From the NCBI GenBank assembly GCA_903907955.1, contig CAIVPZ010000020.1:1-64000 (forward strand): a stretch of 64,000 bases of DNA, written 5' to 3'. The position numbers and the translations under genes were made by a program. Of this stretch, positions 45,594 to 54,812 are shown in pieces. Source of the stretch: an uncultured Acetobacteraceae bacterium (lineage in GTDB: Bacteria > Pseudomonadota > Alphaproteobacteria > Acetobacterales > Acetobacteraceae). Each line of letters begins with the position of its first letter. The first letter of the stretch is position 1. The notes beneath the pieces were generated by a model, which saw nothing but the letters and a program-made list of their open reading frames with translations, was not told where the DNA came from and made no database searches.

Positions 45594-46667
45594 TCAGAAC
45601 ACCGCCGGCCGGTCCTGCATCCAGCCCAGCAGCAGCACGATGCCCGCCGCGCCGAGCACGGCCAGCACCGCCCAGGCCACGCGACGGTTCAACCGGGCCA
45701 GCACATCGTGCACGGCAAACAGGAAGGCCGGGTTGCAGGCCACGAAACGCGGCAGCGAATCCAGCCCGGTCGAGGCCGGCAGCAGCACACAGCCGGCCAG
45801 CAGCCAGGCCTCCGCCCAGCGTCGCCGCAGCGCCAGCCATGCCGCCGCCGCCAGTCCCAGAAGCCCCCACGTGGCGAGGAATGACCGGCTGGCCTCCAGC
45901 GTGCCCAGGGCCGCCCAGTCCCAGGCCGCCAGCCCTTCCCACAGGTATGCCTGCGGGCCGCGCCATTCGCGGCCCCAGTATTCCTGCACATGGCTGAACA
46001 TCAGCGGATCGCCGACCGCGATCCACTGGGCCGCCATGTAGCCAACCAGCCCGAGCGGCGCGATCACCGCCGGCAGCAGTGCCCGCACGCCTTCCCGCCG
46101 CAGCCTCAGCAGGCCACGCACCGCGAACACCGGCGCCAGCAGAATGCCGGTCGGCCGGGTCGCGCTGGTCAGTGCCGCCGCCAGGGCGCCGGCGCCCGGC
46201 CTGGCACAGGCCAGCCCCAGCAGCGCCAGGGTGGCGAGGAAAGCAAACAGCGCCTCGGTGTAGACCGCGGTGAAGAACAGCCCGCACGGCACCACCGCCG
46301 CCAGCACCACGAACCGCTCCGGCGCCGCCCGCCCCTGGCGCGTCCGCCGCAGGTAGGCCGCGCCGGCCGCCATGAACCCGGCCAGGAACAGGGCGGACAG
46401 CACGATTCCGGCCAGCCGCGCCGGCTCCCCCGACACCGCCACGCCGAGCCGCAGCAGCATCGGATAGAGCGGAAAGAACGCCCAGTGCGGCAGGCTGCCA
46501 TAGGGTGGCCATTCGGCGTCGGCGCCGTAGCCGGCGAGCGCGATGCGCTCGTACCAGCCGCAGTCGAACTTGCACATCGCCTCGGCCAGCCCGCCAAAGG
46601 GCAGGGCCAGGACGGCATAGGCGGCCAGCCGCAGCAGCACCGCACCAACGATCAGGACGGCCAGCAT
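45594..46667 (-). CDS. PIG-V/mannosyltransferase-like integral membrane protein
   Basis: A 357-residue protein with eight to ten hydrophobic helices. FDCGWYERIALAGY after the first helix and PHWAFFPLYPMLLR are the hallmarks of the PIG-V (GPI mannosyltransferase 2-like) family of GT-C glycosyltransferases, which use a polyprenyl-phosphate-linked sugar. The bacterial role is not defined; the sugar acceptor could be a lipid or surface glycan. It starts 6 bp after trpS. Confidence 0.8.
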   Translation of the reverse strand: MLAVLIVGAVLLRLAAYAVLALPFGGLAEAMCKFDCGWYERIALAGYGADAEWPPYGSLPHWAFFPLYPMLLRLGVAVSGEPARLAGIVLSALFLAGFMAAGAAYLRRTRQGRAAPERFVVLAAVVPCGLFFTAVYTEALFAFLATLALLGLACARPGAGALAAALTSATRPTGILLAPVFAVRGLLRLRREGVRALLPAVIAPLGLVGYMAAQWIAVGDPLMFSHVQEYWGREWRGPQAYLWEGLAAWDWAALGTLEASRSFLATWGLLGLAAAAWLALRRRWAEAWLLAGCVLLPASTGLDSLPRFVACNPAFLFAVHDVLARLNRRVAWAVLAVLGAAGIVLLLGWMQDRPAVF

Positions 46668-46673
46668 GTGCGG

Positions 46674-47678
46674 TCAGACCCGCAGGAAGCCGACCCGTTT
46701 CTCGGCTTCCCGCACGATCGGTTCAGCGATTGCCTCGGCCCGGCCGGCGCCGTCGCGCAGGATGGCGTCGATGGTGGCGGCATCGCCGAGCAGCCGGCGC
46801 ATTTCCTCGGCGATCGGCTCCAGTTTGGCCACCAGCAGGTCGGCGAGGATTTTCTTGTAGTCGCCGAAGCCGCGCCCGCCGTGTTCGCGCAGCACGCTGG
46901 CGTGGTCGGTGTCGGTCAGGGCGGCGTAGATGCCGATCAGGTTGCGCGCCTCCGGCCGCCCTTCCAGCCCCGCGGTGTCGGAGGGCAGCGGCTCGGGGTC
47001 GGTTTTCGCCCGGCGGATCTTCAGCGCGATGGTGTCGGCGTCGTCGGTGAGGTTGATGCGCGACTGGTCGGACGGGTCGGATTTGGACATCTTTTTCGTC
47101 CCGTCGCGCAGGCTCATCACCCGCGCCGCCGGGCCGAGGATCAGCGGCTCGATCAGCGGGAAGAAGGTTTCGCCGGCGCAGAAATCGAAGTTGAACTTCT
47201 GGGCGATGTCGTTGGCGAGTTCAAGGTGCTGGCGCTGGTCGTCGCCCACCGGCACGCGGGTGGCGTGGTAGGCCAGGATGTCGGCGGCCATCAGCGCCGG
47301 GTAGGTATACAGCCCGGCGGAGAAATTCTCCCGGTCCTTGCCGGCCTTGTCCTTGAACTGGGTCATCCGGTTGAGCCAGCCGAGCCGCACCACGCACTCG
47401 AAAATCCAGGCCAGCCGCAGATGCGCCGACACCGCGGACTGGTGGAACAGGGTGGAGCGGGTCGGGTCGATGCCGGCGGCAATCAGCGCCGCCGCCATTT
47501 CCCGCGTCGCCTGGGCGAGCGTTTTCGGGTCGTGCGTCATGGTGATGGCGTGCAGATCGACGACGCAATAGATGCAGTCGTGATCTTCCTGCAGCTTCAC
47601 CCAGTTGCGCACCGCGCCGAGGTAGTTGCCGAGGGTGGGGATGCCGGTGGGCTGGATGCCGGAGAAGACGCGCTGCAT
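46674..47678 (-). CDS. trpS: Tryptophanyl-tRNA synthetase
   Basis: A 334-residue class I synthetase that charges tRNA-Trp. The HIGH-like motif is in [17 protein letters not shown] (7-23), and the KMSKS loop is [12 protein letters not shown]. Length is normal. The ATG at 47678 is used because homology begins at [12 protein letters not shown]. In many alphaproteobacteria trpS follows murJ directly, but here another gene lies between them. Confidence 0.96.
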   Translation of the reverse strand: MQRVFSGIQPTGIPTLGNYLGAVRNWVKLQEDHDCIYCVVDLHAITMTHDPKTLAQATREMAAALIAAGIDPTRSTLFHQSAVSAHLRLAWIFECVVRLGWLNRMTQFKDKAGKDRENFSAGLYTYPALMAADILAYHATRVPVGDDQRQHLELANDIAQKFNFDFCAGETFFPLIEPLILGPAARVMSLRDGTKKMSKSDPSDQSRINLTDDADTIALKIRRAKTDPEPLPSDTAGLEGRPEARNLIGIYAALTDTDHASVLREHGGRGFGDYKKILADLLVAKLEPIAEEMRRLLGDAATIDAILRDGAGRAEAIAEPIVREAEKRVGFLRV

Positions 47679-47782
47679 GGCCGTGCGTTCCGAGAAAGGG
47701 AGGGCGGCGTTCTCCGGCGGAAACCGATGACGGTCAACCCTGCCGCCGCTCCGGGCACGACCACGGAAATCCCGTCCGTCGT

Positions 47783-48355
47783 TCATGCTGGCTCGTATAT
47801 GTGCTTCGAAATCACGTCATCGGCACCCTGACGGTCGTAGTCCTCCCGCCGGAGGAACACTGACAAATTCTCTGCCCGCGCGATCTCGCGGACGAACGGC
47901 AGGATGGCATGGTAGTGGGGGCGGATGGCGAAATCATGAATGGCGAGCAGCGCCCCCAGGTCGCAGCGAATCATGGCCTGCATGAAACAAGCCACGCGGA
48001 ACCGGCCATCGACCAGGAACAGGTCGGCATGCGTGGCGCCGGGCACCGACCAGATTGCGGTGTGGTAGTTCGGCCAATCTTCGCGCTTCGTGGGGTCCGT
48101 CGGCCATCCCCAATCGCCGGTCTCTCCCACGTTCGCCGTGACCAGGGTGGGTTGCACCGGGACACACTGCTCGGTGCAGGCCTGCCGCACCCGCTCAATC
48201 CACGCCGCCGACGAATCGACCGAGATGATCGACTCCCGGACCAAAGACGCCGCAGCCAGGGTGCTGCCTCCCGTGCCGAACTCGACGTAGCCTCGAGAAC
48301 AACGCAGCAAGCTCTCGAACAGGGTTCGCTCCACGTCCGTCATTGCGATCTGCAT
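47783..48355 (-). CDS. Methyltransferase-like protein of unknown substrate
   Basis: A 190-residue protein with a Rossmann-like N-terminus: [16 protein letters not shown] could be a SAM-binding glycine loop, then [16 protein letters not shown] as the acidic beta-2 strand. [14 protein letters not shown] matches the motif IV position. The base composition is visibly less GC-rich than murJ and trpS on either side. The ATG at 48355 has AGGGAG upstream; a longer frame starts at 48421. It probably entered by transfer, since it splits the usual murJ-trpS pair. Confidence 0.6.
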   Translation of the reverse strand: MQIAMTDVERTLFESLLRCSRGYVEFGTGGSTLAAASLVRESIISVDSSAAWIERVRQACTEQCVPVQPTLVTANVGETGDWGWPTDPTKREDWPNYHTAIWSVPGATHADLFLVDGRFRVACFMQAMIRCDLGALLAIHDFAIRPHYHAILPFVREIARAENLSVFLRREDYDRQGADDVISKHIYEPA

Positions 48356-48445
48356 GGTGGCTGCGGTCTCCCTGCGCCGTCCATCTGCGGCGCCTGATGC
48401 CTGGGCATTGATGCCTAGCATCGAATTGTTAACGGTGGCCGACCA

Positions 48446-49999
48446 TCATCCCGCCGCCGGTCGCCGCCGCACCAGCATCTTTGCCGCCGCGCGCAGATCA
48501 AACCCGCCCAGCACCTGCCCCGCGACCCCATAGGCCGCCAGCCCGGCAGCCACCAGCACCGCCAGCGCCACCCAGCGCAATCCCGCCGAGGCGCCGACGG
48601 CGGCGAACAGCGTGGACTCCACCGCCCACAGCACGCCGCACATCGCCAGCCCCGCCAGCAGCATGCGTGGCAGCCGCCGGCGCAGCACCGCATCGGCCAC
48701 CAGATGGCCGCGCCGGTGCAGCAGCCAGGCCAGCAGCCCGACATTGAACCACGCCGCCACCGAGGACGCCGCCGGCGGACCCATATGCTGCAACGGCACC
48801 ATGAAGGCGAAATTCAGCGCCAGATTCAGCCCCACCGCGAGCGTGCCGGTCCATACCGGGGCGCTGGTATCGCCGCGGGCGAAGAACGCCGGCACCAGCA
48901 CCTTCACGAGAACAAATGCCGGCAACCCCACCGCATAGGCGGCCAGCGCCTGCGCCGAACGCAGCGAGTCGTCGGCGGTGAAGGCGCCGCGGCCGAACAG
49001 CACGGAGACGATCGGCAGCGCCGCCACCAGCAGCGCCAGCGCCGCCGGCAACGTGAGCATCAGCGCATACTCGATCGCCCGGTTCAGCGTGCCGACCGCC
49101 TGCCCGGGCGTCTCGCCATGCACCTGGCGCGACAGCGTGGGCAGCAGCGCGGTGCCCACCGCCGCGCCGATGACGCCAAGCGGCAACTGGTTGATCCGGT
49201 CGGCATAGTAGATCACCGAAACGGTGCCGGCCGGCAGCAGGCCGGCGATGAAGGCATCCACCGCCAGATTGAGCTGGATCACCCCGGAGCCGAGCAGCCC
49301 CGGCGCCATGCGGCGGAACAGGGTGCGCATCTGCGGCGTCAGCCGCGGGCGGGGGATGCGCAGGCGCATGCCGGCACGGGCGACCGCCCAGTACAGCAGC
49401 ACAATCTGGGCGACCCCGGAAACGCTCACCCCCCAGGCGGCGGCATGCCCCACCGTCGGCACGATGCCGGGCAGCGTCAGCATGAAGGCGATCGACACCA
49501 CGTTGTAGATCAGCGGCGCCGCGGCGGCGGCGGCGAACCGGTCCATGCCGTTCAGCACCCCGGACAGCAGCGCCGTCAGGCAGATCAGCGGCATGTAGGG
49601 AAAGGTGATCCGCCCGAGTTCCACCACCAGCGCGAATTTCTCCGCATCGCCGGTGAAGCCGAGCGCATACAACCCCATGATCTGCGGCATGAAGATTTCC
49701 GCCAGCACGGTCAGGCCGAACAGCCAGAACGACATCACCGCAATCGCCTGCTCGGCGAAGCGGCGGGCGGCGTCGGGGCCTTCGGTGGTCAGCAGGCCGG
49801 CGAAGCCGGGGACGAAGGCGGCGTTGAAGGCGCCCTCGCCGAACAGCCGGCGAAACAGATTGGGCAGCCGGTTGGCGAGGAAAAACGCATCCGCCACCGG
49901 CCCGGCCCCGAGCAGGGCGGCGATCAGGATGTCCCGGGCAAAACCCAGGATGCGGCTGGCCATGGTCCAGCCGCCGACGGTGAGAATGCCTCGGATCAT
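48446..49999 (-). CDS. murJ: Lipid II flippase MurJ
   Basis: A 517-residue MATE/MOP-superfamily transporter with 14 predicted helices that moves lipid II across the inner membrane for peptidoglycan synthesis. The N-terminal GGWTMASRILGFARDILIAA and RRLFGEGAFNAAFVP are highly conserved. The start MIRGILTVGG at 49999 is used, not the frame extension to 50026. It is transcribed with the following methyltransferase-like gene and perhaps trpS. Confidence 0.95.
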   Translation of the reverse strand: MIRGILTVGGWTMASRILGFARDILIAALLGAGPVADAFFLANRLPNLFRRLFGEGAFNAAFVPGFAGLLTTEGPDAARRFAEQAIAVMSFWLFGLTVLAEIFMPQIMGLYALGFTGDAEKFALVVELGRITFPYMPLICLTALLSGVLNGMDRFAAAAAAPLIYNVVSIAFMLTLPGIVPTVGHAAAWGVSVSGVAQIVLLYWAVARAGMRLRIPRPRLTPQMRTLFRRMAPGLLGSGVIQLNLAVDAFIAGLLPAGTVSVIYYADRINQLPLGVIGAAVGTALLPTLSRQVHGETPGQAVGTLNRAIEYALMLTLPAALALLVAALPIVSVLFGRGAFTADDSLRSAQALAAYAVGLPAFVLVKVLVPAFFARGDTSAPVWTGTLAVGLNLALNFAFMVPLQHMGPPAASSVAAWFNVGLLAWLLHRRGHLVADAVLRRRLPRMLLAGLAMCGVLWAVESTLFAAVGASAGLRWVALAVLVAAGLAAYGVAGQVLGGFDLRAAAKMLVRRRPAAG

Positions 50000-50018
50000 G
50001 CGGGGGCTGTAGCGCGAA

Positions 50019-50082
50019 GTAAGCAAGGAAGGCCAGGGCGCTGCCCTGGACCCGCCAAGGGCCGGGAGGCCCTTGGAACCCG
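50019..50082 (+). repeat. Family A repeat, copy A4
   Basis: GTAAGCAAGGAAGGCCAGGG is followed by the stems CCAGGGCGCTGCCCTGG and CAAGGGCCGGGAGGCCCTTG. It lies between the TPR gene's stop and the murJ start, so it may end the TPR transcript. Confidence 0.85.
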
Positions 50083-50098
50083 ATCTTTGCGGGGGCGG

Positions 50099-51778
50099 CT
50101 AATGCGAGGCCGCCGGCCCGGCTTGCAGCGCCGCCAGCGCCGCTTCCATCCGGCGGATGTTTTTCTCCGCAATCGGCAGCCAGTAGCTGACGCCGTCCTC
50201 GCGGAAGAAATCGGCTGCGTTACGCATGGCGGCGAGCGCCGCCTCCATGCCGGCCGGGTCGTGCCGGCGGTTCGCCAGCACCTCCAGCGCAAGCCCCAGA
50301 TTGAGCTGCGTGCCGGCCCAGTCGAGCGGCACGCGGTCGCGGGTGTATTCCTGCAAGGCGAGGCGGTAGGCGTCCACCGCCTCCGCCAGCCGCGCGGTGC
50401 CGCTCTCGCGCTCGCCGATCCTCACCAGCGCGGCGCCGAGGTTATTCTGGGTCATCGCCCAGTTGAGCGGCACGCGGTCGCGGGTGCATTCCTGCAAGGC
50501 GAGGCGGCAGGCGTCCACCGCCGCCTCCAGCCGCGCGGTACCGCTCTCGCGCTCGCCGAGCACCCGCAGCGCGTTGCCGAGGTTGTTCTGGGTCGTCGCC
50601 CAGGCGAGCGGCACGCGGTCGCGGGTCCATTCCTGCAAGGCGAGGCGGAAGGCGTCCACCGCCTCCGCCAGCCGCGCGGTGCCGCTCTCGCGCTCGCCGA
50701 GCCTGCACAGCGCGGTGCCGAGGTTGTTCTGGGTCGCCGCCCAGTTGAGCGGCACGCGGTCGCGGGTGAGTTCCTGCAAGGCGAGGCGGCAGGCGCCCAC
50801 CGCTTCCGCCAGCCGCGCGGTGCCGCTCTCGCGCGCGCCGAGCGTCCACAGCGCGGTGCCGAGGTTGTTCTGGGTCATCGCCCAGTCGAGCGGCACGCGG
50901 TCGCGGGTCCAGGCCGCCAGCACCTGCCGGTAGGCGGCGGCGCTTTCGGCCAGCGCCGCGTTGTCGCCGGCCTGCTCGCCGAAGGTAAACAACGCTCCGG
51001 CGAAGGCAAAGCGCACGCCGGCTTCCGTTTCGGCGGGCCAGCTTCCCTGCCGCGCCTGCAGCAGCTTGCGCACCTGGCCGATCAGCGGTTGGAGGCGGGC
51101 GGCGGCGGCGCGGCCCTGCAACTCATCGGCCATCGCCGCCAGCCGGGTTTGCACCAGCAGGCCGAGCACCTGGCGCAGATCGTCCCAGAACAGCGGCGGC
51201 AGGGCGATGCTGTCGGCCGGCAACTGGTAGCGCTCGCTCGGCTTGGCGCCGTCGATGGCGCGGGCGGGGGTCCAGAACAGCCGCAACGCGGTGCGGTTGC
51301 CGAGCGGCAGCACCCGGCCCCAGAGCAGCACGTCGGCGCCGGCCTTCTGCAGCAGCTTTCGTGCCGCCTCGGTGGCCTTTTCGATGCTGGCCTGGTCGGT
51401 TTCGGCGTCCGGCACGGCGATGGTGTGGTCGATTGGCTTGCATTCGGCGCCGTCGAAGCCGTGGGCGAGTTCGTCGCGCAGCAGGGATTCGTGGTGGCCG
51501 TTCGTATCGCCTTGCAGGTGGGCGATGGCGATGGTGAAGCGGCCGTCGCGGACGGGGGTGATCGCCCGGCGGCGCAGCCGGGCGCCGATACGGGCGACGA
51601 GCCGTTCGATGCCGGGTTTCTTTTTAAGGTGTTCCCACGTCCACCATACCAGGATCAGGCCGATTACCGGTATGGCCAGCAATGCGCCCCAGGGGCCGAG
51701 GTGTTCCTGCAACCATTGATACGATCCGGGGAGAGCGTTCCAAATCTGGATGATCAGGTTCGGCTGTGCATCCGCCAT
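50099..51778 (-). CDS. Membrane-anchored TPR protein with five near-identical 47-residue repeats
   Basis: A 559-residue protein. A single transmembrane helix (about 31-47) is followed by a cytosolic alpha/beta domain (80-170) with HLQGDTNGHHESLLRDEL and ADVLLWGRVLPL. Five TPR-type repeats of 47 residues then follow (roughly 285-520). Each holds TRDRVPL-W-TQNNLG-AL and LGERESGTARLAEAV. At DNA level the repeats recur every 141 bp. TPR arrays bind partner proteins; the N-terminal domain may be the output. The function is unknown. Confidence 0.75.
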   Translation of the reverse strand: MADAQPNLIIQIWNALPGSYQWLQEHLGPWGALLAIPVIGLILVWWTWEHLKKKPGIERLVARIGARLRRRAITPVRDGRFTIAIAHLQGDTNGHHESLLRDELAHGFDGAECKPIDHTIAVPDAETDQASIEKATEAARKLLQKAGADVLLWGRVLPLGNRTALRLFWTPARAIDGAKPSERYQLPADSIALPPLFWDDLRQVLGLLVQTRLAAMADELQGRAAAARLQPLIGQVRKLLQARQGSWPAETEAGVRFAFAGALFTFGEQAGDNAALAESAAAYRQVLAAWTRDRVPLDWAMTQNNLGTALWTLGARESGTARLAEAVGACRLALQELTRDRVPLNWAATQNNLGTALCRLGERESGTARLAEAVDAFRLALQEWTRDRVPLAWATTQNNLGNALRVLGERESGTARLEAAVDACRLALQECTRDRVPLNWAMTQNNLGAALVRIGERESGTARLAEAVDAYRLALQEYTRDRVPLDWAGTQLNLGLALEVLANRRHDPAGMEAALAAMRNAADFFREDGVSYWLPIAEKNIRRMEAALAALQAGPAASH

Positions 51779-51845
51779 GTGTCGCCCCGTGGGTCACGGG
51801 GGAAGATACACGTCACGCTGTCGCCACGAAACCACTTAAGGAATC

Positions 51846-51901
51846 GGGGTCTGGGGGCCGTCGCCCCCAGCGGGGTCCAGGGGCAGCGCCCCTGGTCTTA
51901 C
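51846..51901 (-). repeat. Family A repeat, copy A5
   Basis: In reverse orientation, it has the stems CTGGGGGCCGTCGCCCCCAG and CCAGGGGCAGCGCCCCTGG, ending in GTCTTAC (GTAAGAC on the other strand). It begins 3 bp after the gpsA stop and probably serves as its terminator. Confidence 0.85.
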
Positions 51902-51904
51902 TTG

Positions 51905-52855
51905 CTATTCATCCTTCCGAGGCCGCGAAAGCAGCAGCTCCATCGCCTGCTGCACCGTCAGCCGCCCCGTCACGATCCCCGCCACCACCGCGCAGACCGG
52001 CAGTTCGGCGCCGACTTCCTCCGCCCGTGTCAGCAGGGCGGGGGCGGTTGCCACCCCTTCGGTGACCGAAGCGCGCCGGCCCAGCACGTGCGCCAACTGC
52101 TCGCCGCGGCCGAGGGCGAAGCCGAGGCTGTAGTTGCGGCTGGACGGGCCGGTGCAGGTCAGCAGCAGGTCGCCGAGGCCGGACAGGCCGGCCACGGTGT
52201 CGGCCCGGCCGCCGAGTGCCACCGCGAGGCGGGCCAGTTCGGCGAGGCCGCGGGTGACCAGGGCGGCGCGGGCGTTCTCGCCCAGGCCGGCGCCGATGAC
52301 TGCGCCGGCGGCGATCGCCACCACGTTCTTGGCGGCGCCGCCGACCTGGGCGCCGATCGGGTCGTCGTTGCCGTAGATGCGGAAGGCGGGGGTGCCGAGG
52401 GCGGCGGCCACCGCCTCGCGCACCGGGGCTTCGGTGGCGGCGGCCACGGTGGCGGCGGGCAGGCCGGCGGCCACTTCATGGGCGAAGTTGGGGCCGCTGA
52501 GCACCGCGGCGGGGCGGCCGGGCTGGATGTCGGCCAGCACTTCCAGCGGCAGCCGCCGGCTGCCGGATTCGACCCCCTTGGCGCAGACCACCAGCGGCCC
52601 GCCCGGCGGCAGCAGCGCGGCGACGGCGCGCATGTGCTGCAGCGGCACCACCAGCAGCACCAGCGGCGCCGAGGGCAGATCGCCGGTGACCCGGATGGAC
52701 TCGGGCAGGCGGTGGCCGGGCAGGCGGGGGTTCTCGCGCGATGCCAGCCGGGCCGGATCGCGCGCCCACAGCAGCACCGACCGCCCGGCGCGGGCGGCCT
52801 GGATGGCCAGCGCGGTGCCCCAGGCGCCGGCGCCGACGATGGCAATGTCACTCAT
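51905..52855 (-). CDS. gpsA: NAD(P)-dependent glycerol-3-phosphate dehydrogenase
   Basis: A 316-residue enzyme that reduces dihydroxyacetone phosphate to sn-glycerol 3-phosphate for phospholipid synthesis. The Rossmann loop is IVGAGAWGTALA, substrate-binding residues are in SGPNFAHEVA, and the catalytic lysine is in GGAAKNVVAIAAG. GLSGLGDLLLTCTGPSSRN is diagnostic. The ATG overlaps the rlmJ stop by 8 bp. It is the last gene of tsaD-rlmJ-gpsA. Confidence 0.95.
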   Translation of the reverse strand: MSDIAIVGAGAWGTALAIQAARAGRSVLLWARDPARLASRENPRLPGHRLPESIRVTGDLPSAPLVLLVVPLQHMRAVAALLPPGGPLVVCAKGVESGSRRLPLEVLADIQPGRPAAVLSGPNFAHEVAAGLPAATVAAATEAPVREAVAAALGTPAFRIYGNDDPIGAQVGGAAKNVVAIAAGAVIGAGLGENARAALVTRGLAELARLAVALGGRADTVAGLSGLGDLLLTCTGPSSRNYSLGFALGRGEQLAHVLGRRASVTEGVATAPALLTRAEEVGAELPVCAVVAGIVTGRLTVQQAMELLLSRPRKDE

Positions 52856-53669
52856 GGGCGATGCGCTCCACGGCAAATCCTTCTTCCGTCGGGCCGGTGC
52901 CCAGCCGCGCCAGCAGCGCCGCCAGGATGGGTTCCGCCGCCGCCGCGAAGCCGAAGGGCGGGTTGACCACCAGCAGCCCGCAGCCGTTCAGCCGCGCCGG
53001 GTCGAGCGGCGGGCGCAGCCAGAGTTCGGCCGCCACCACGTCGCGCAGGCCGGTGTCGCGGATGGCGTTGTGGAAGCCGCGCACCGGGGCGCGGTGCTTG
53101 ATCGGATACCAGGCGGCGAACACGCCGGCGGGAAAGCGGGCATGGCCGCGGGCAATGCCGGCCGCCAGGCGGGCGAATTCGTCGGTCGCCTCATAGGGCG
53201 GGTCGATCAGCACCAGCGCCCGGCGCAACCCTTCGGGCGGCGGCAGCAGGGCGCCGAGCGCCTCCCAGGCATCGCGCCGGTGCACCGCCGCCCCGCTGCC
53301 GGCCAGGACGGCGCGCAGCTCGGCGTGGTCCTCGGAATGCAGCTCGCAGCAGGCCAGCCGGTCCTGCGGGCGCAGCAGCGCCTCGATCAGCACCGGCGAG
53401 CCGGGGTAGAGGCCGCAATCGCGCACCAGGGCGACGTAATCGGCCAAAGCCGGCGGCGGGTCGTCCAGCAGGCGGGCGATGCCGGTGCGCCACTCGCCGG
53501 TGCGCTCTGCAGGGCCGGTGGAGAGGTCGTAGCGGCCGGCGCCGGCATGGGTGTCCAGCACGAACAGGCCGGCCGGCTTGCGGTGCAGGGCGTGCAGCAG
53601 CCAGACCAGCAGCGCGTGCTTCAGGCAGTCGCCGAAATTGCCGGCGTGGAAGGCGTGGCGGTAATTCAT
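52848..53669 (-). CDS. rlmJ: 23S rRNA (adenine(2030)-N6)-methyltransferase
   Basis: A 273-residue SAM-dependent methyltransferase. The N-terminal NYRHAFHAGNFGDCLKH is the RlmJ signature, DTHAGAGRYDL forms the SAM loop and IDPPYE is the catalytic DPPY motif for adenine N6 methylation. It starts 10 bp after tsaD, with GGAGGCC just before the ATG. No oddities were seen. Confidence 0.93.
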   Translation of the reverse strand: MNYRHAFHAGNFGDCLKHALLVWLLHALHRKPAGLFVLDTHAGAGRYDLSTGPAERTGEWRTGIARLLDDPPPALADYVALVRDCGLYPGSPVLIEALLRPQDRLACCELHSEDHAELRAVLAGSGAAVHRRDAWEALGALLPPPEGLRRALVLIDPPYEATDEFARLAAGIARGHARFPAGVFAAWYPIKHRAPVRGFHNAIRDTGLRDVVAAELWLRPPLDPARLNGCGLLVVNPPFGFAAAAEPILAALLARLGTGPTEEGFAVERIAHE

Positions 53670-53679
53670 GTGGCCTCCT

Positions 53680-54768
53680 TTACGCCAGCGCCATGTCCGG
53701 CGCATCGAGCGGCCAGCGGGGCAGGGGCGCGTGATGCAGCGGGCTGGTGGCGCCGGCGCGCAGCCGCTCCAGCCCGGCCCAGGCGACCATCACCGCGTTG
53801 TCGCCGCACAGCCGGGGAGGTGGGGCGACGAAGCCGAAGCCGCGCGCCGCCGCCGCGCGGTGCAGCGCCGCCCGCACCGCGCCATTGGCGGCGACGCCGC
53901 CGGCGACCACCAGCAGCCGCCCGGAAGGATTGCGTTGCGCGAATGCCTCCAGCGCGTGACCGGCGCGGTCGGCCATCACATCGGCGACCGCCTGCTGGAA
54001 GCCGGCGGCGATGTCGGCGGCATCCTGGCCGGGCAGCGCGCCGGGCGGGTAGCCCGCCACCACCTGCGCCACCGCGGTCTTCAGGCCGGAGAAGCTGAAA
54101 TCGCAGCCGGCGCGGCGCAGCAGCGGGCGCGGGAAGGGGAAGCGGGCCGGGTCGCCCCCGGTCGCCAGCCGCTCCAGCGCCGGCCCGCCGGGCCAGCCCA
54201 GGCCGAGCATTTTTCCCACTTTGTCGAACGCCTCGCCGACCGCGTCGTCGATGGTGGTGCCGAGGCGGTGGTAGCGGCCCAGCGCCTCGACCGAAACGCA
54301 CTGGCAATGCCCGCCGGACAGCAGCAGCAGCAGATAGGGGAACGGCGCGCCGCCCTCCACCAATCCGGGCAGCCGGGGGGTCAGGGCGTGCGCTTCCAGA
54401 TGGTTGACGGCGATGAACGGCAGGTCGAGCGCGATCGCCATCCCCTTGCCGAAGCCGCTGCCGACGATCAGGCCGCCGATCAGCCCCGGCCCGCTGGTGG
54501 CGGCGATGCCGCCGAGTTGATCGTAGCGCAGCCCGGCGCGCGCCATCACCCCGGCCACCAGCCCCGGCAGATGCGCCAGGTGCTGGCGGGCGGCGATCTC
54601 CGGCACCACCCCGCCATAGCGGGCATGCGCCGCCTGGCTCAGCACCGCCTCGGCTAGGATGCTGCCGTCAGCCGCCAGCACCGCGGCGGCGGTCTCGTCG
54701 CAGGAGCTTTCCAGGCCGAGCAGCGGGCCTGGCACTCCCAGGCTTGACACATCGGGGCGGTCGGCCAT
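53680..54768 (-). CDS. tsaD: tRNA N6-adenosine threonylcarbamoyltransferase
   Basis: A 362-residue ASKHA-fold protein that transfers the threonylcarbamoyl group to A37 of ANN-decoding tRNAs. Metal-binding histidines are in VNHLEAHALT, the nucleotide loops are SGGHCQCV and VAGGVAANGAVR, and GLESSCDETAAAV is the family N-terminus. GGAAG precedes the ATG at 54768; a start at 54783 is possible. It is divergent from hemC, a common alphaproteobacterial arrangement. Confidence 0.94.
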   Translation of the reverse strand: MADRPDVSSLGVPGPLLGLESSCDETAAAVLAADGSILAEAVLSQAAHARYGGVVPEIAARQHLAHLPGLVAGVMARAGLRYDQLGGIAATSGPGLIGGLIVGSGFGKGMAIALDLPFIAVNHLEAHALTPRLPGLVEGGAPFPYLLLLLSGGHCQCVSVEALGRYHRLGTTIDDAVGEAFDKVGKMLGLGWPGGPALERLATGGDPARFPFPRPLLRRAGCDFSFSGLKTAVAQVVAGYPPGALPGQDAADIAAGFQQAVADVMADRAGHALEAFAQRNPSGRLLVVAGGVAANGAVRAALHRAAAARGFGFVAPPPRLCGDNAVMVAWAGLERLRAGATSPLHHAPLPRWPLDAPDMALA

Positions 54769-54812
54769 TAGACAATCTTCCATCCGTCATGGCTTGGTTC
54801 TAGGATAAATCG

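Noticed and set aside
48704-52966. A forward-strand open frame of about 1420 codons
   Set aside because: It lies antisense to murJ, the TPR gene and gpsA, is rich in H, R, G and Q as expected of high-GC shadow frames, and has no domain.
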